In this document: in pieces, positions 16,024 to 25,471 of the stretch
How the letters are laid out: the number at the start of each line of letters is the position of its first letter
Numbering within the stretch: the first letter of the stretch is position 1
Program-made: the position numbers and the translations under genes
Source: Clostridium sp. CS001
GTDB lineage: Bacteria; Bacillota; Clostridia; Clostridiales; Clostridiaceae
Direction of reading: 5' to 3'
Length of the DNA stretch: 52,253 nucleotides
NCBI RefSeq assembly: GCF_020443565.1
Contig: NZ_JAIZZN010000029.1
Span: forward strand, 1 to 52,253
Notes under the pieces: model-generated
The model's input: the letters and a program-made list of their open reading frames with translations, nothing else
The model's database searches: none
Told to the model about the DNA's origin: nothing

Positions 16024-16968
16024 ATGAAAATAGTATTAGCATTAGGTGGAAATGCACTTCAATCAGATCCAAAAGACAAGAGTTGTGAGGCTCAGCTTAA
16101 GACTTGCAAAGAAACTGCTATATCAATAGTCGATCTTATAGAAGAAGGTCATAGAGTATCAATAGTTCATGGGAATGGGCCACAAGTTGGTCAAATTGTT
16201 GCAGCTGTAGAATCAGCTCAAAAATTCGATGAGAGCAATGTATTGTTCCCATTTGATGTATGTGGATCTTTTTCTCAAGGATATATAGGATATCACCTTC
16301 AGAATGCAATTGGTGAAGAATTAAGAAGAAGAAGTATAGATAAGAGCGTAGGAACTATAGTTACCCAAGTAGTTGTTGATAAAGAGGATGAAGGATTTAA
16401 AAACCCAACTAAACCAATAGGATCATTTTATACAAAAGCGGAAGCGGAAAAGTTAGAAAAAGAACATGGCTACATAATGAAAGAAGATGCTGGGAGAGGA
16501 TACAGAAGAGTTGTTGCTTCCCCAAAACCTATTGATGTTATTGAGAAGGATTTAATAAAACAATTAGTAGACATGGGAAATGTAGTTATATCTTGCGGTG
16601 GCGGTGGAATACCTGTTATTCGCCAAGGGGAGATTGTTAATGGAGTTGCAGCAGTTATAGACAAAGATTTTGCTGCAGAAAAACTTGCAGAAATATTAGA
16701 TGCAGATGTCCTTCTAATATTAACAGGGGTAGATAGAGTTTGTGTAAATTACAATAAGCCAAATCAAAAGGAACTTGCACAAATCACTCTTGATGAAGTT
16801 AATGATTACATTGCTCAGGGCCAGTTTGCTCCGGGCAGTATGCTTCCAAAAGTAGAGGCTTGCAAGAAATTTATAATGAATAACAAGGATAAAACAGCAA
16901 TTATAGCATCTTTATCAAAAGCAAAAGAAGCATTAAAAGGTATGTCTGGAACAAAGATTGTGTATTAA
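16024..16968 (+). CDS. arcC: Carbamate kinase
   Basis: A 314-residue amino-acid-kinase-family enzyme. MKIVLALGGNAL, VHGNGPQVGQI, VISCGGGGIPV and LTGVDRV are carbamate kinase blocks. It transfers phosphate from carbamoyl phosphate to ADP, the ATP-yielding step of arginine fermentation. Two adjacent ATG codons exist (16021, 16024); 16024 has GGGGGG at a 6-nt spacing and gives the usual family start. It is first gene of an arcC-arcA-arcB operon. Confidence 0.96.
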   Translation: MKIVLALGGNALQSDPKDKSCEAQLKTCKETAISIVDLIEEGHRVSIVHGNGPQVGQIVAAVESAQKFDESNVLFPFDVCGSFSQGYIGYHLQNAIGEELRRRSIDKSVGTIVTQVVVDKEDEGFKNPTKPIGSFYTKAEAEKLEKEHGYIMKEDAGRGYRRVVASPKPIDVIEKDLIKQLVDMGNVVISCGGGGIPVIRQGEIVNGVAAVIDKDFAAEKLAEILDADVLLILTGVDRVCVNYNKPNQKELAQITLDEVNDYIAQGQFAPGSMLPKVEACKKFIMNNKDKTAIIASLSKAKEALKGMSGTKIVY

Positions 16969-16995
16969 TAATTTTAAATAGGAGTGTAAAATTTA

Positions 16996-18207
16996 ATGGA
17001 TAAGAGAAAAATCAATGTTTATTCCGAAATAGGTAATTTAAAGACAGTACTTATACACAGACCTGGAGAAGAGATTGAAAACCTTATACCAGAATATTTA
17101 GAAAGACTTTTATTTGATGATATTCCATTTCTGAAGGTAGCTAGAGAGGAACATGATAATTTTGCCAGGATATTACAAGGGAATGGTGTGGAAACCCTGT
17201 ACCTTGAAGATTTAGCTGTAGAAGCAATAAAAGATACTAAAGTTAAGGAATTATTTTTAAATGAAGTTATAGATGAATGTGGTATAACTGAGACTGGAAT
17301 CATAACATCTTTAAAAAATTACTTATATAATATGCCTGAGCAGAAGATGATAGATAAGGTTATGGGCGGAATAAGAAAGAAAGAAATAGAAATTAAAGAG
17401 CATTATGATGAATACCCATTTATAATGGACCCTATGCCTAATTTATATTTTACACGAGACCCATTCTCATGTATTGGGAGTGGAATAAGTTTAAATTCTA
17501 TGAAAACTAAAACTAGAAGGCGCGAAACTATATTTGGAAAGTATATTTTTAAGTACCATCCAGAACTAAAGGATTCAGGGATTAAGTTGTGGTCTGATAG
17601 GAATGACGTATATAACATTGAAGGTGGCGACGAATTAATTTTATCAAAGGAAGTCATTGCAGTTGGCCATAGTGAAAGAACGGATAAAGAAGCAGTTATA
17701 AATATGGCTAAAAATATATTTGAAAATGAAGAAAGTTTTAAAACAGTCTTAATTTTCGATATCCCAAAAACTAGAGCATTTATGCATTTAGATACGGTAT
17801 TCACTATGATTGACTATGATAAGTTTACTGTTCATCCCGGAATAGAAGGTGCATTAAGAGTTACCGCAATAACTTATGATCATAAGAATAAAGCATTAAT
17901 AACTAGAGAAGAAGAAGGAAGTTTAGAAAAAATACTTTCTAAATATTTGAAAAAAGACATTTCGCTAATACGTTGTGGAGGCGGAGACAAGGTTATATCG
18001 GGGAGAGAGCAATGGAATGATGGATCAAACACCTTAGCGATATCTCCAGGTACTGTGATAACTTATGAGAGGAATTATGTTACCAACGAGATCTTAGATA
18101 AGAACAATATAAAAGTACTTCAAATGCCTTCAGGTGAGTTATCAAGAGGTAGAGGTGGCCCTAGGTGTATGTCTATGCCATTCTATAGGGAAGACCTAAT
18201 AGAATAA
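16996..18207 (+). CDS. arcA: Arginine deiminase
   Basis: A 403-residue guanidino-group hydrolase that turns arginine into citrulline and ammonia. Visible family blocks are [17 protein letters not shown] (Glu/Asp), [11 protein letters not shown] (catalytic His), CGGGD, and the C-terminal [14 protein letters not shown] with the nucleophilic Cys. It follows arcC by 27 nt with AGGAGTG upstream of its ATG. Confidence 0.97.
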   Translation: MDKRKINVYSEIGNLKTVLIHRPGEEIENLIPEYLERLLFDDIPFLKVAREEHDNFARILQGNGVETLYLEDLAVEAIKDTKVKELFLNEVIDECGITETGIITSLKNYLYNMPEQKMIDKVMGGIRKKEIEIKEHYDEYPFIMDPMPNLYFTRDPFSCIGSGISLNSMKTKTRRRETIFGKYIFKYHPELKDSGIKLWSDRNDVYNIEGGDELILSKEVIAVGHSERTDKEAVINMAKNIFENEESFKTVLIFDIPKTRAFMHLDTVFTMIDYDKFTVHPGIEGALRVTAITYDHKNKALITREEEGSLEKILSKYLKKDISLIRCGGGDKVISGREQWNDGSNTLAISPGTVITYERNYVTNEILDKNNIKVLQMPSGELSRGRGGPRCMSMPFYREDLIE

Positions 18208-18244
18208 AATATATCAAAAGTAAAGATAAGAGAGGAGAATTATT

Positions 18245-19243
18245 ATGTTTAATTTAAGAAACAGAAGTTTTTTAACGCTTATGGATTTTTCACCAAAAGA
18301 GATTAATTATTTTCTTGATTTAGCTAGAGATTTAAAAAGAGCTAAATATGCAGGCACAGAGAGGCAAACATTAAAAGGAAAAAATATAGTATTACTATTT
18401 GAGAAGGATTCAACTAGGACAAGATGTGCATTTGAAGTTGGAGCTCTTGATCAAGGAGCGCATGTTACATACCTTGGACCAACAGGAAGTCAAATGGGTA
18501 AAAAGGAATCAATTGCAGATACTGCTAGGGTTTTAGGTAGAATGTATGATGGTATTGAATATAGAGGATATGGTCAAGAAGTTGTTGAGGAGTTAGCTAA
18601 ATATGCAGGAGTACCAGTATGGAACGGATTAACTACTGAGGACCACCCTACTCAAATTCTTGCAGACTTCTTAACTGTGCAAGAACACTTTTCTAAACCA
18701 CTAAACGAAATTAAATTTGTTTATGCTGGTGATGGAAGAAATAATATGGCAAATGCTCTTATGATAGGAGCTGCTAAGATGGGTATGGACTTTAGAATAG
18801 TTGCACCAGATTCATTATTCCCTGAGGAGGAATTAGTTAACAAATGTAGAGAAGTAGCTAAGGAGACAGGAGCAAAAATTACTATTACTGCTGATGTAGC
18901 AGCAGGAGTAAAAGATGCAGATGTTATATACACTGACGTTTGGGTATCAATGGGGGAAGCAGATGAAGTTTGGGAGAAGAGAATTAACTTGTTAAGACCA
19001 TATCAAGTTAATAAAGAAATGATGGACCTAACTGGGAATAAGGATACTAAATTTATGCATTGCTTACCAGCATTCCACGATTTAAAAACTAAGGTAGGTA
19101 GAGATATATTTGAGAAGTTCGGAATGAATGGAATTGAAGTTACAGATGAGGTATTTGAAAGTTCGGCTTCAATAGTGTTTGATGAAGCAGAAAATAGAAT
19201 GCATACTATAAAAGCAGTTATGGTTGCAACTTTAGGGAATTAA
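18245..19243 (+). CDS. arcB: Ornithine carbamoyltransferase (catabolic)
   Basis: A 332-residue OTCase. [12 protein letters not shown] carries the STRTR carbamoyl-phosphate motif, [11 protein letters not shown] the HPTQ motif, and MHCLPAFHD the HCLP motif that binds ornithine. Together with ArcA and ArcC it should run phosphorolysis of citrulline. AGAGGAG precedes the ATG, 37 nt after arcA. The catabolic assignment comes from the operon; the sequence alone also fits biosynthetic argF. Confidence 0.95.
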   Translation: MFNLRNRSFLTLMDFSPKEINYFLDLARDLKRAKYAGTERQTLKGKNIVLLFEKDSTRTRCAFEVGALDQGAHVTYLGPTGSQMGKKESIADTARVLGRMYDGIEYRGYGQEVVEELAKYAGVPVWNGLTTEDHPTQILADFLTVQEHFSKPLNEIKFVYAGDGRNNMANALMIGAAKMGMDFRIVAPDSLFPEEELVNKCREVAKETGAKITITADVAAGVKDADVIYTDVWVSMGEADEVWEKRINLLRPYQVNKEMMDLTGNKDTKFMHCLPAFHDLKTKVGRDIFEKFGMNGIEVTDEVFESSASIVFDEAENRMHTIKAVMVATLGN

Positions 19244-19263
19244 TAAGAATTTAATTAGTTACT

Positions 19264-19318
19264 AATTATAAAATAAGAAACCTTCAGATTTATTCTGAGG
19301 GTTTCTTATTTTATAATT
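19264..19318 (+). terminator. Terminator of the arc operon
   Basis: A 24-bp, nearly perfect stem (19264-19287 with 19295-19318) whose 3' arm contains the T-rich segment. A-rich and T-rich ends make it look usable in both directions. Confidence 0.85.
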
Positions 19319-19449
19319 ATGATTTAAAAAGATTCATTTATAAGGTTATACAAACTATAAATTTAAATTAATAGAAATTTTAGCATAAATACTTATATAC
19401 CATAATACTTATTAATCTATAATTAATAAATATTAAGGGGTAGATGCAT

Positions 19450-19656
19450 ATGCTAAACAAGATACCAACATTAATTTATGATCTCTACGGTGACAAGGTG
19501 GAAGTTATGAATTATACTAAAGTTTTTTTTGAGAGCAGGAAGGTAGAGGGATATGTACTTCATGTAGAGCAGCATGATAGGATTACATCTATAAATGAAT
19601 TTGATTTAGAAAAAAGAGAAGATAAATATTATTGTACTAGAAGATTGTTTAGTTAA
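19450..19656 (+). CDS. Small hypothetical protein
   Basis: A 68-residue soluble protein that I do not recognise. It has alternating charged and hydrophobic residues (LIYDLYGDKVEVMNYTKVFFES) and looks beta-rich. The ATG at 19450 has AAGGGG at a 9-nt spacing; the ATG at 19444, in the same frame, is only 3 nt from it. It is monocistronic, between the arc terminator and another hairpin. Confidence 0.6.
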   Translation: MLNKIPTLIYDLYGDKVEVMNYTKVFFESRKVEGYVLHVEQHDRITSINEFDLEKREDKYYCTRRLFS

Positions 19657-19692
19657 ATCTATAAGTACAATTATAAACTTAAGGACTTATTG

Positions 19693-19733
19693 ATCATACA
19701 GACTTTATAATTAATAAAGCTTGTATGATTTTC
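19693..19733 (+). terminator. Probable weak terminator
   Basis: Arms ATCATACA and TGTATGAT with inner pairing CTTTAT/ATAAAG, followed by a short TTTTCT. Confidence 0.55.
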
Positions 19734-19871
19734 TATGTTTGTAGTAAAATATTATATCTGTAGTATAATTAAATAATAATTATGTTTTAAATTATAAATT
19801 TAATAATATTCTTTATTAATGCAAGCGTAAATCAATGATTGAGTGATGTAAGTTATATTCTTATAGTGAAA

Positions 19872-19893
19872 TTAACAGTTTATACACTGTTAA
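19872..19893. promoter_or_regulatory. Palindrome TTAACAGT-n6-ACTGTTAA, possible operator
   Basis: Perfect 8-bp arms with 6-nt spacing, about 130 nt before the kinase-EAL gene. It has no T-run and operator-like dimensions. No regulator is known for it. Confidence 0.45.
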
Positions 19894-20023
19894 CTTCGTA
19901 AGAAATGGTTTATAATTTTATAAAATTTACATGTGAAACGTAATAAGTCTGGAGGAATGTATTTTTGTCTATATATACTATAAATAGCAGTATAATTATA
20001 ATAATAGGTGCAGGGGGTAAAAT

Positions 20024-21937
20024 ATGCTAAGCCAGCAAGAAAGGATAATGGTTTTAGAAAACTTTGCGGAGGAAAATCAACCTATAGAAATAATAAATGA
20101 GTTGAATGATGGACAATCTGGTGCACAAGTGTATACTGTGGAATTTGGTGAATCTCGTAAATTAGGAGTCTTAAAGATTCAAGAAATGAATGAAAGTGGG
20201 CTACATAATAAAGCATTTTTACAATCAAGAGAAAACTCTATTGAAGGGTACATTCCGATGATTATTGATGAAGTAGAAATTAAGTCTGAAAGCAAATCAA
20301 GGAGATTTGCAGTGTTGTATGAATTAGGAGGGGATAATGTACTAGGAATTAAAACTCTAAAATATTCCCTTGAGAATGAATTAGCATTAGTAAAACAAAC
20401 ATCAGAACAAGTAGCTAAATTTTTGTATACTTGGAATAAGCCTCATACTTCTGATATTAAATCTCCTATTAACATAGTGAAAACTTCTTTAGGTTATAGG
20501 TTTATGGATGAGAAATCGATAAAGGCATTTGAAACATTGATGATAGATGAAGATAAAACCTGGTTAGTTATTGATGGAGTGGATAAATTTTTTCCGAATC
20601 CATATAAATTTTTTACAGATCCTAAAGTATGGGGTGGTAGCAAGATAAAATATTTACGTTCTTGCATACATGGTGATTTTCATGGTGGAAATATAATTGT
20701 TTCAGTGAAGAAACCATCCATTATTGACTTCGGGACTTATCAAGTTAATAGTAATATATTTTATGACACAAGGTATTTAGAATTACATTCTTTAATGGAC
20801 TATTTAAAGTTTGATAACAATAAACAAAGACAGTTTTGGATTAGTTTATGTGATGAGTTAACGAAAAATGTTAAGTATGTTGATATACCAGATGGTGAGG
20901 GAGCTAGCATACTTAGGGATATAATACCGGAATTAAGACATGGAATAGATTATTTGCTATCAGATTCTAGAAATAAGCTGTATGAACCATCCTTTTATTT
21001 AGCTGGAGTTTCCGCAGGATTAAACTTTATTCGTAAAGCAAAGGATGATAATAAAAGAATGGCTGCAATGATATACACTATGTATAATTTAAGAGCTGTT
21101 TTAAAACATGAGCTTCTAGGGTTATATAATCCTAGTCTATCTTCAAGCATGAGTGTGCAATGGTTTTTAGATGAAACTTCAATGAGCGAGTATTTAGACA
21201 GCAATTCCATATTTAAGATCGATGAAAAGGCATACCATATTTCGGGTATAATAAAGAATAAATCTATACAACTTACGGTTCAGCCTATTATAGATTTACG
21301 TAGCGGTAAGGTTAAATCATTAGAGGTGCTAGTTAGAGATTCTAGATTAGAATTTTTTCCTGACGAGATGTTTGAAAAAGCTAGACTTACTGGAGATTTA
21401 GAGAACCTTACTATGCTTGCCTGTGACAAGTTAGGCAATTATCTAAATAAATTACAGCCTTTTATTCAAGAAGGATTATTCTTTAAAATTCAATCTGACA
21501 CAACTAGACGCACTATTAAAAAAGTTGTAAAGAAGTTGCAAGGAGTAAATTTAATCCTAGAAATTACTCAACGCATACCAAGAAGCGCCTTTTGGCGTAA
21601 CTTTGCAGATGAATTAAAATTTAAATTAGCTATGGATAACTATGGAGAAGGTAATTCCAATATGGTTGAGTTAATAAAGATGAAGCCGCATTTTATAAAG
21701 ATTTCTCAGGAAATAGTTAGAGATATTGATAAGGATGAAATAAAGGCATTAATGGTAGAACATATGGTTAAAATGTCTATAAAAACTGGCATAAAAATTA
21801 TAGCTGAAGGAGTAAGAACCATGGAAGAAAAGGAAAAACTCTTTGATTTAGGCGTTGAGTATGGACAAGGAACATACTTTTCTTCTGCTATGCTTATTGA
21901 TCATGCTGATTATGAAGTGTGGAAAAAAGGATTCTAG
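20024..21937 (+). CDS. Kinase-like phosphotransferase fused to a degenerate EAL domain
   Basis: A 637-residue, two-domain soluble protein. Residues 1 to about 400 look like an APH/protein-kinase fold: a candidate Lys in LGVLKI near residue 50, HGDFHGGNII near 215 (catalytic Asp and metal Asn) and IIDFGTYQ shortly after (metal Asp). Residues from about 410 look like an EAL domain: QPIIDLRSGKVKSLEVLVR (the Glu kept, motif EVL), LILEITQR, MDNYGEGNSNM in place of DDFGTGYSS, FIKIS in place of IKID, AEGVRT and GQGTYF. The second Asp and an Asn ligand are replaced, so c-di-GMP binding or weak cleavage is possible but not assured. GGGGG precedes the ATG. It is monocistronic. The substrate of the kinase part is unknown. 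Confidence 0.82.
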   Translation: MLSQQERIMVLENFAEENQPIEIINELNDGQSGAQVYTVEFGESRKLGVLKIQEMNESGLHNKAFLQSRENSIEGYIPMIIDEVEIKSESKSRRFAVLYELGGDNVLGIKTLKYSLENELALVKQTSEQVAKFLYTWNKPHTSDIKSPINIVKTSLGYRFMDEKSIKAFETLMIDEDKTWLVIDGVDKFFPNPYKFFTDPKVWGGSKIKYLRSCIHGDFHGGNIIVSVKKPSIIDFGTYQVNSNIFYDTRYLELHSLMDYLKFDNNKQRQFWISLCDELTKNVKYVDIPDGEGASILRDIIPELRHGIDYLLSDSRNKLYEPSFYLAGVSAGLNFIRKAKDDNKRMAAMIYTMYNLRAVLKHELLGLYNPSLSSSMSVQWFLDETSMSEYLDSNSIFKIDEKAYHISGIIKNKSIQLTVQPIIDLRSGKVKSLEVLVRDSRLEFFPDEMFEKARLTGDLENLTMLACDKLGNYLNKLQPFIQEGLFFKIQSDTTRRTIKKVVKKLQGVNLILEITQRIPRSAFWRNFADELKFKLAMDNYGEGNSNMVELIKMKPHFIKISQEIVRDIDKDEIKALMVEHMVKMSIKTGIKIIAEGVRTMEEKEKLFDLGVEYGQGTYFSSAMLIDHADYEVWKKGF

Positions 21938-21973
21938 CTTATTAACATGCATTACTGATGATAGGTAATATTA

Positions 21974-22010
21974 AAGGACATTCTATTTATAAGAATGTCC
22001 TTAATTTTGT
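21974..22010. terminator. Terminator between the kinase-EAL gene and ispF
   Basis: An 11-bp stem AAGGACATTCT/AGAATGTCCTT followed by AATTTTGT; it lies between convergent genes. Confidence 0.75.
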
Positions 22011-22033
22011 GTGTTACATAAATTTATAAACTT

Positions 22034-22501
22034 TTACTTTAACAAACATATGGCACTAGAAGAGATTCCTTCTTGGCTACCAGTAAAACCGAGCCCCTCT
22101 TCCGTGGTTGCTTTAACGTTAATGCTATCTATAGATAATTGTAGTGCAGTTGCAATATTTTTTACCATGGATGGTATGTGAGGTGCCATTTTAGGCTTCT
22201 GTGCAATTATTGTAGCATCAATGTTTTCAATTATATAACCTTTGGTTTTGATTAAACTGCATACATGTTCCAGTAAGACAATGCTTGAGACATTCTTATA
22301 TTTATCATCAGTATCAGGGAAGTGCCTACCGATGTCACCAAGCGCTGCAGCGCCTAAAAGAGCATCCATAATAGCATGAATAAGAACATCTGCATCTGAG
22401 TGGCCTAGCAATCCAACTTCGTATGGTATAGTTACTCCACCAAGTATTAAATTTCTATCCTTAACTAATCTATGAACATCGTATCCCATTCCAATTCTCA
22501 A
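22034..22501 (-). CDS. ispF: 2-C-methyl-D-erythritol 2,4-cyclodiphosphate synthase
   Basis: A 155-residue enzyme of the MEP isoprenoid pathway. [11 protein letters not shown] carries the metal Asp and His, [22 protein letters not shown] the third ligand, [11 protein letters not shown], and the C-terminal [10 protein letters not shown] is the family signature. The start is TTG at 22501 with AGAGG 8 nt upstream. It is alone here; its usual partner ispD is not in the window. Confidence 0.97.
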   Translation of the reverse strand: MRIGMGYDVHRLVKDRNLILGGVTIPYEVGLLGHSDADVLIHAIMDALLGAAALGDIGRHFPDTDDKYKNVSSIVLLEHVCSLIKTKGYIIENIDATIIAQKPKMAPHIPSMVKNIATALQLSIDSINVKATTEEGLGFTGSQEGISSSAICLLK

Positions 22502-22706
22502 TGAAATTACCTCTTTTCAATTTATTTTGTGAGTACCATAAATATCTAGAAATACAATTGCACTAAATATATCTTTCTTTTTTATAATATAACACTTAAG
22601 AAGGGTGTAATCAAGATGCTTTATTATATAACATATTGTTAAGGATGCTTATACTTGATTGCTTTGAGTATGTGGGTATAGGATTAATGAGAATGTGTAA
22701 ATATGA

Positions 22707-22712
22707 TATAAT
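22707..22712 (+). promoter_or_regulatory. Extended -10 promoter of the sortase gene
   Basis: TGATATAAT gives a perfect TATAAT with an upstream TG. The -35 region (TTAATG at 22684) is poor. It lies 44 nt before the ATG. Confidence 0.5.
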
Positions 22713-22755
22713 AGTTGAATGTCTCTAAAAAATATAAAATGGATGGAGAAAGATT

Positions 22756-23352
22756 ATGAAGAAAAAGTGGATTGGAATACTTATGATTATTATAGGTGCA
22801 GCTATAATAATTTCTGCATTATCAATAAGATACGAAGCTAATAAAGTTCAAAAAAACATGATTGAGGATTTCAACAAGAATATCCAAAAGGTTGATAAGC
22901 AGTTAGGTGACCATGAAAATATAATGATTGATGAGAAAAGGCCTTCAGATAGTAAAGAAGGGACCATAGGAATTATTTCTATTCCTAAGATTGACTTAAA
23001 TGTAGCACTTAGTGAAGGAATTGACGCCAGAACATTAAAGTATGCAGTCGGGCATTTCACTGGAACACCCATGCCGGGAAGTAAAGGGAATTTTTGTGTC
23101 GCAGGGCATAGAAGCTATGCATATAATGAATATTTTAATAGATTAGATGAATTAAGTATAGGTGATAAAATAATAGTGACCACTGTGGACGGAGAGTTCA
23201 CATATGAAGTTTATGAGAGTAAAGTAGTAAAGCCAGAAGAAACAGCTGTTCTTGATAATACAATGAGCTCAGAGATCACGTTGGTGACCTGTACTCCCAT
23301 AAGAGTAGCTACTCACAGGCTTATAGTAAAAGGAAGGTTGATAGCAAAATAA
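22756..23352 (+). CDS. Sortase (class D-like)
   Basis: A 198-residue membrane-anchored transpeptidase. It has one N-terminal membrane helix (IGILMIIIGAAIIISALSI), a 45-residue linker, and a sortase fold: GIISIPKIDLNVALSEGID, FCVAGHRSYAY (catalytic His), ITLVTCTPI (Cys in TLVTC) and VATHRLIVKG (Arg). The TLVTC and length fit class D/B-type clostridial housekeeping sortases. No substrate with a sorting signal is encoded in the window. GGATGGAG precedes the ATG. Confidence 0.92.
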   Translation: MKKKWIGILMIIIGAAIIISALSIRYEANKVQKNMIEDFNKNIQKVDKQLGDHENIMIDEKRPSDSKEGTIGIISIPKIDLNVALSEGIDARTLKYAVGHFTGTPMPGSKGNFCVAGHRSYAYNEYFNRLDELSIGDKIIVTTVDGEFTYEVYESKVVKPEETAVLDNTMSSEITLVTCTPIRVATHRLIVKGRLIAK

Positions 23353-23360
23353 TTAATAAG

Positions 23361-23641
23361 TTATCAACATGTTATCAACAAAACTGTGGACAATGTGCAT
23401 AACTAAAAATAGGAAGATTGAATTATATTACATTAGATGAGATTAATTACAGAATAATAGTTTTAGATTTCTATGATTATCATAAATAAACACCAAGTTA
23501 TATCAATTACACAGGTTATACACAAAAAAAATGTGGATAATGTGTATAAGTCTTATATTGTATATAATAATTTTCAAAAGATATGCATACTTTTAATAAA
23601 ATTGTGGATTAGCAAACATTAATGTGCATAATCTGTGAATC
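23361..23641. promoter_or_regulatory. DnaA-box cluster 2 (nine boxes)
   Basis: Nine 9-mers with at most one mismatch to TTATCCACA within 281 nt: 23361 and 23372 TTATCAACA (+), 23385 TTGTCCACA (-), 23394 TTATGCACA (-), 23516 TTATACACA (+), 23532 TTATCCACA (-, perfect), 23541 TTATACACA (-), 23603 TAATCCACA (-) and 23633 TTATGCACA (-). About 220 nt of almost pure A+T follow (23650-23870). The whole 671-nt gap between the sortase gene and the lipoprotein gene holds no ORF. Confidence 0.72.
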
Positions 23642-23870
23642 TAAATAAGATGTAGTAAATAATGATGAATATATATCACTTATTTAAAAATAAAACTTTT
23701 TACATTCATAAAAAAATATAAGTATGTAAAGTTAAGACGATACATTAGAAAAATTATTCAAATAATTAATAAGATTATAAGCAAAAAGGATGGCAATATA
23801 CAATAAATATACTAAATATGAAAGAAATCATTTAAATATTTAAAATAAAGAAAGTTTACAATCGAAAAAG

Positions 23871-23898
23871 TTGCATAAATACTATTTTATGGTATAAT
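23871..23898 (+). promoter_or_regulatory. Promoter of the lipoprotein gene
   Basis: TTGCAT at 23871-23876, a 16-nt spacer and TATAAT at 23893-23898, 126 nt upstream of the ATG. Confidence 0.65.
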
Positions 23899-24023
23899 AG
23901 GATTCATAAGAGTTTATTCATGCAAAAATTTACTTCATAAGTTTAAATTCGTATTATATTATTGTCATTATATTTTAAAGATAATAATAAATATAAAAAA
24001 GAGTTAATTAGGAGGAATTTTAA

Positions 24024-24560
24024 ATGGTTAAAAAGATTTTATCAAGTATCTTAGTATTAGTTATGGCGGGTTCTTTAGTAGCCTGTGGGAGTAGTAAAGA
24101 AGAAGTTAAAAATGATGCACCTGTAAAGCAGGAAGAACCTGCAAAGACTGAAGCTCCAAAAGAGGAAATTAAGTTTGAATCTATAGGACAAATATTAGAT
24201 AGTGCTGCACAAAAAGATGAGTATTATTCAGATAAGTATAACTTAAAGATACTAAAAAAAGATGCAATAGCAGCTTACGAGGAAAAAGCTGCAGCTGTAA
24301 CACAAAAAGCTATGGCAGACAATAAAATTGATGCTAAAAGCTCAAAGGTTTATCCGTATTACAACAATATTAGTGGAGTTAGATTTGAAAAAGATTACAT
24401 AGTTGTATATGATGCTAATAAAGTTCCTGTAGCAGTACATGAATTAATAATTGCTGTTTCAGATAAAGATGAACCATCTTTCAAAGAAGTTAAAGAAAAT
24501 AAAGAAATGATAACTGATGAATTTAAAGCGTTATTTCCACAAGAAATAGAAGCTAAATAG
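24024..24560 (+). CDS. Lipoprotein of unknown function
   Basis: A 178-residue protein with a lipoprotein signal: positively charged MVKK, hydrophobic core, and lipobox LVAC (Cys at residue 21). A Lys/Glu/Pro/Ala-rich linker follows. The mature domain (from about residue 50) has an Ala/Lys-rich helix and a YNNISGVRFEKDYIVVYD segment with strand-like pattern. I do not recognise the family. AGGAGG precedes the ATG. DnaA-box-containing regions flank the gene on both sides. Confidence 0.82.
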   Translation: MVKKILSSILVLVMAGSLVACGSSKEEVKNDAPVKQEEPAKTEAPKEEIKFESIGQILDSAAQKDEYYSDKYNLKILKKDAIAAYEEKAAAVTQKAMADNKIDAKSSKVYPYYNNISGVRFEKDYIVVYDANKVPVAVHELIIAVSDKDEPSFKEVKENKEMITDEFKALFPQEIEAK

Positions 24561-24587
24561 AAACTATTATTAACTAAGATTAACAAG

Positions 24588-24612
24588 TTATCAACAGGCA
24601 ACCTGTGGATAG
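24588..24612. promoter_or_regulatory. DnaA-box pair 3
   Basis: TTATCAACA (24588, +) and CTATCCACA (24604, -), inverted and 7 nt apart, just after the lipoprotein gene and before its terminator. Confidence 0.45.
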
Positions 24613-24634
24613 TGTTAATAACAATTTGATAATT

Positions 24635-24665
24635 AAAAAGGCACACGTTAATCGTGTGCCTTTTT
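24635..24665. terminator. Bidirectional terminator between the lipoprotein gene and rluF
   Basis: A perfect 13-bp GC-capped stem (AAAAAGGCACACG/CGTGTGCCTTTTT, 5-nt loop) between convergent genes; it works on both strands. Confidence 0.93.
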
Positions 24666-24691
24666 AATATAAAAGTAGAAGTTTTATTGCT

Positions 24692-25471
24692 TTAATCTAG
24701 GGTATCTTCAGTTTTAGTTGAATCAGAAGTCAAGTCATTAATACGCAGCAATTCATTACTTGTTAAGTATCTCCATTTACCCACAGGTAATTTATCTATA
24801 GTAACGTTCATAATTCTAAGCCGCTCAAGCCTTATAACTCCATAACCTAAATAATCACACATTCTTCTTATTTGACGATTAAGCCCTTCGGTTAAGATTA
24901 TTTTAAATACATATGTACTTTCTTTTTTTACAAAACATTTCTTAGTTACAGTATCTAATATAGGGATACCATTTGACATAGCTTTTATGAAGCTAGGTGA
25001 TATTGGTTTATCTACAGTAACAATATACTCTTTTTCATGGTTATTACCTGAGCGTAGTATCTTATTTACAATGTCTCCATCGTTAGTTAAAAATATAAGC
25101 CCTTGGGAGGGTTTATCAAGACGCCCTATGGGAAAAATCCTTTTTGGGAAATTTATAAAGTCTATAATATTTCCTTTAACCTTATGTTCAGTAGTGCAAG
25201 TTATTCCAACAGGTTTATTAAAAGCTAAATAAACTAATTGTTCTTTAATTTTCAGTGGTTTGCCATTTATTTCAATGTAATCAGCATTAGACACTCGAGT
25301 TCCCATTTCAGGAATCTTACCATTTACAGTGACATTGCCTCCTTCAATCATTTTATCGGCTTCCCGTCTAGAACAAAAGCCTGTTTCGCTTATAAATTTA
25401 TTTAATCTAATTTGGGGATTATTATTTTCATAATACACAGTAGTATCTTTTTCATTATGTATGCTTTTCAT
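24692..25471 (-). CDS. rluF: 23S rRNA pseudouridine synthase RluF-type
   Basis: A 259-residue protein with an N-terminal S4 domain ([31 protein letters not shown]) and an RsuA/RluB/RluF catalytic domain. [23 protein letters not shown] carries the catalytic Asp, and [18 protein letters not shown] the family signature; the RLxRLRIMNV end resembles RluF (U2604). The start is ATG at 25471 with AAAGGA 9 nt upstream; the frame is open for 12 more codons without SD. The exact target (RluB or RluF) is inferred. Confidence 0.9.
   Translation of the reverse strand: MKSIHNEKDTTVYYENNNPQIRLNKFISETGFCSRREADKMIEGGNVTVNGKIPEMGTRVSNADYIEINGKPLKIKEQLVYLAFNKPVGITCTTEHKVKGNIIDFINFPKRIFPIGRLDKPSQGLIFLTNDGDIVNKILRSGNNHEKEYIVTVDKPISPSFIKAMSNGIPILDTVTKKCFVKKESTYVFKIILTEGLNRQIRRMCDYLGYGVIRLERLRIMNVTIDKLPVGKWRYLTSNELLRINDLTSDSTKTEDTLD

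Larger units (their letters stand above)
19657..20023. other. Intergenic region with a hairpin and a palindrome
   Basis: A 367-nt gap. It holds a hairpin at 19693-19729 with ATCATACA/TGTATGAT arms and TTTTCT after it (probable weak terminator), and the palindrome at 19872-19893. AT-rich -10-like strings near 19990-20005 are too many to pick one promoter. Confidence 0.55.

Noticed and set aside
23361-24000. The DnaA cluster as the chromosomal origin
   Set aside because: No dnaA, dnaN or rpmH is nearby, so only a DnaA-binding or titration site is supported.
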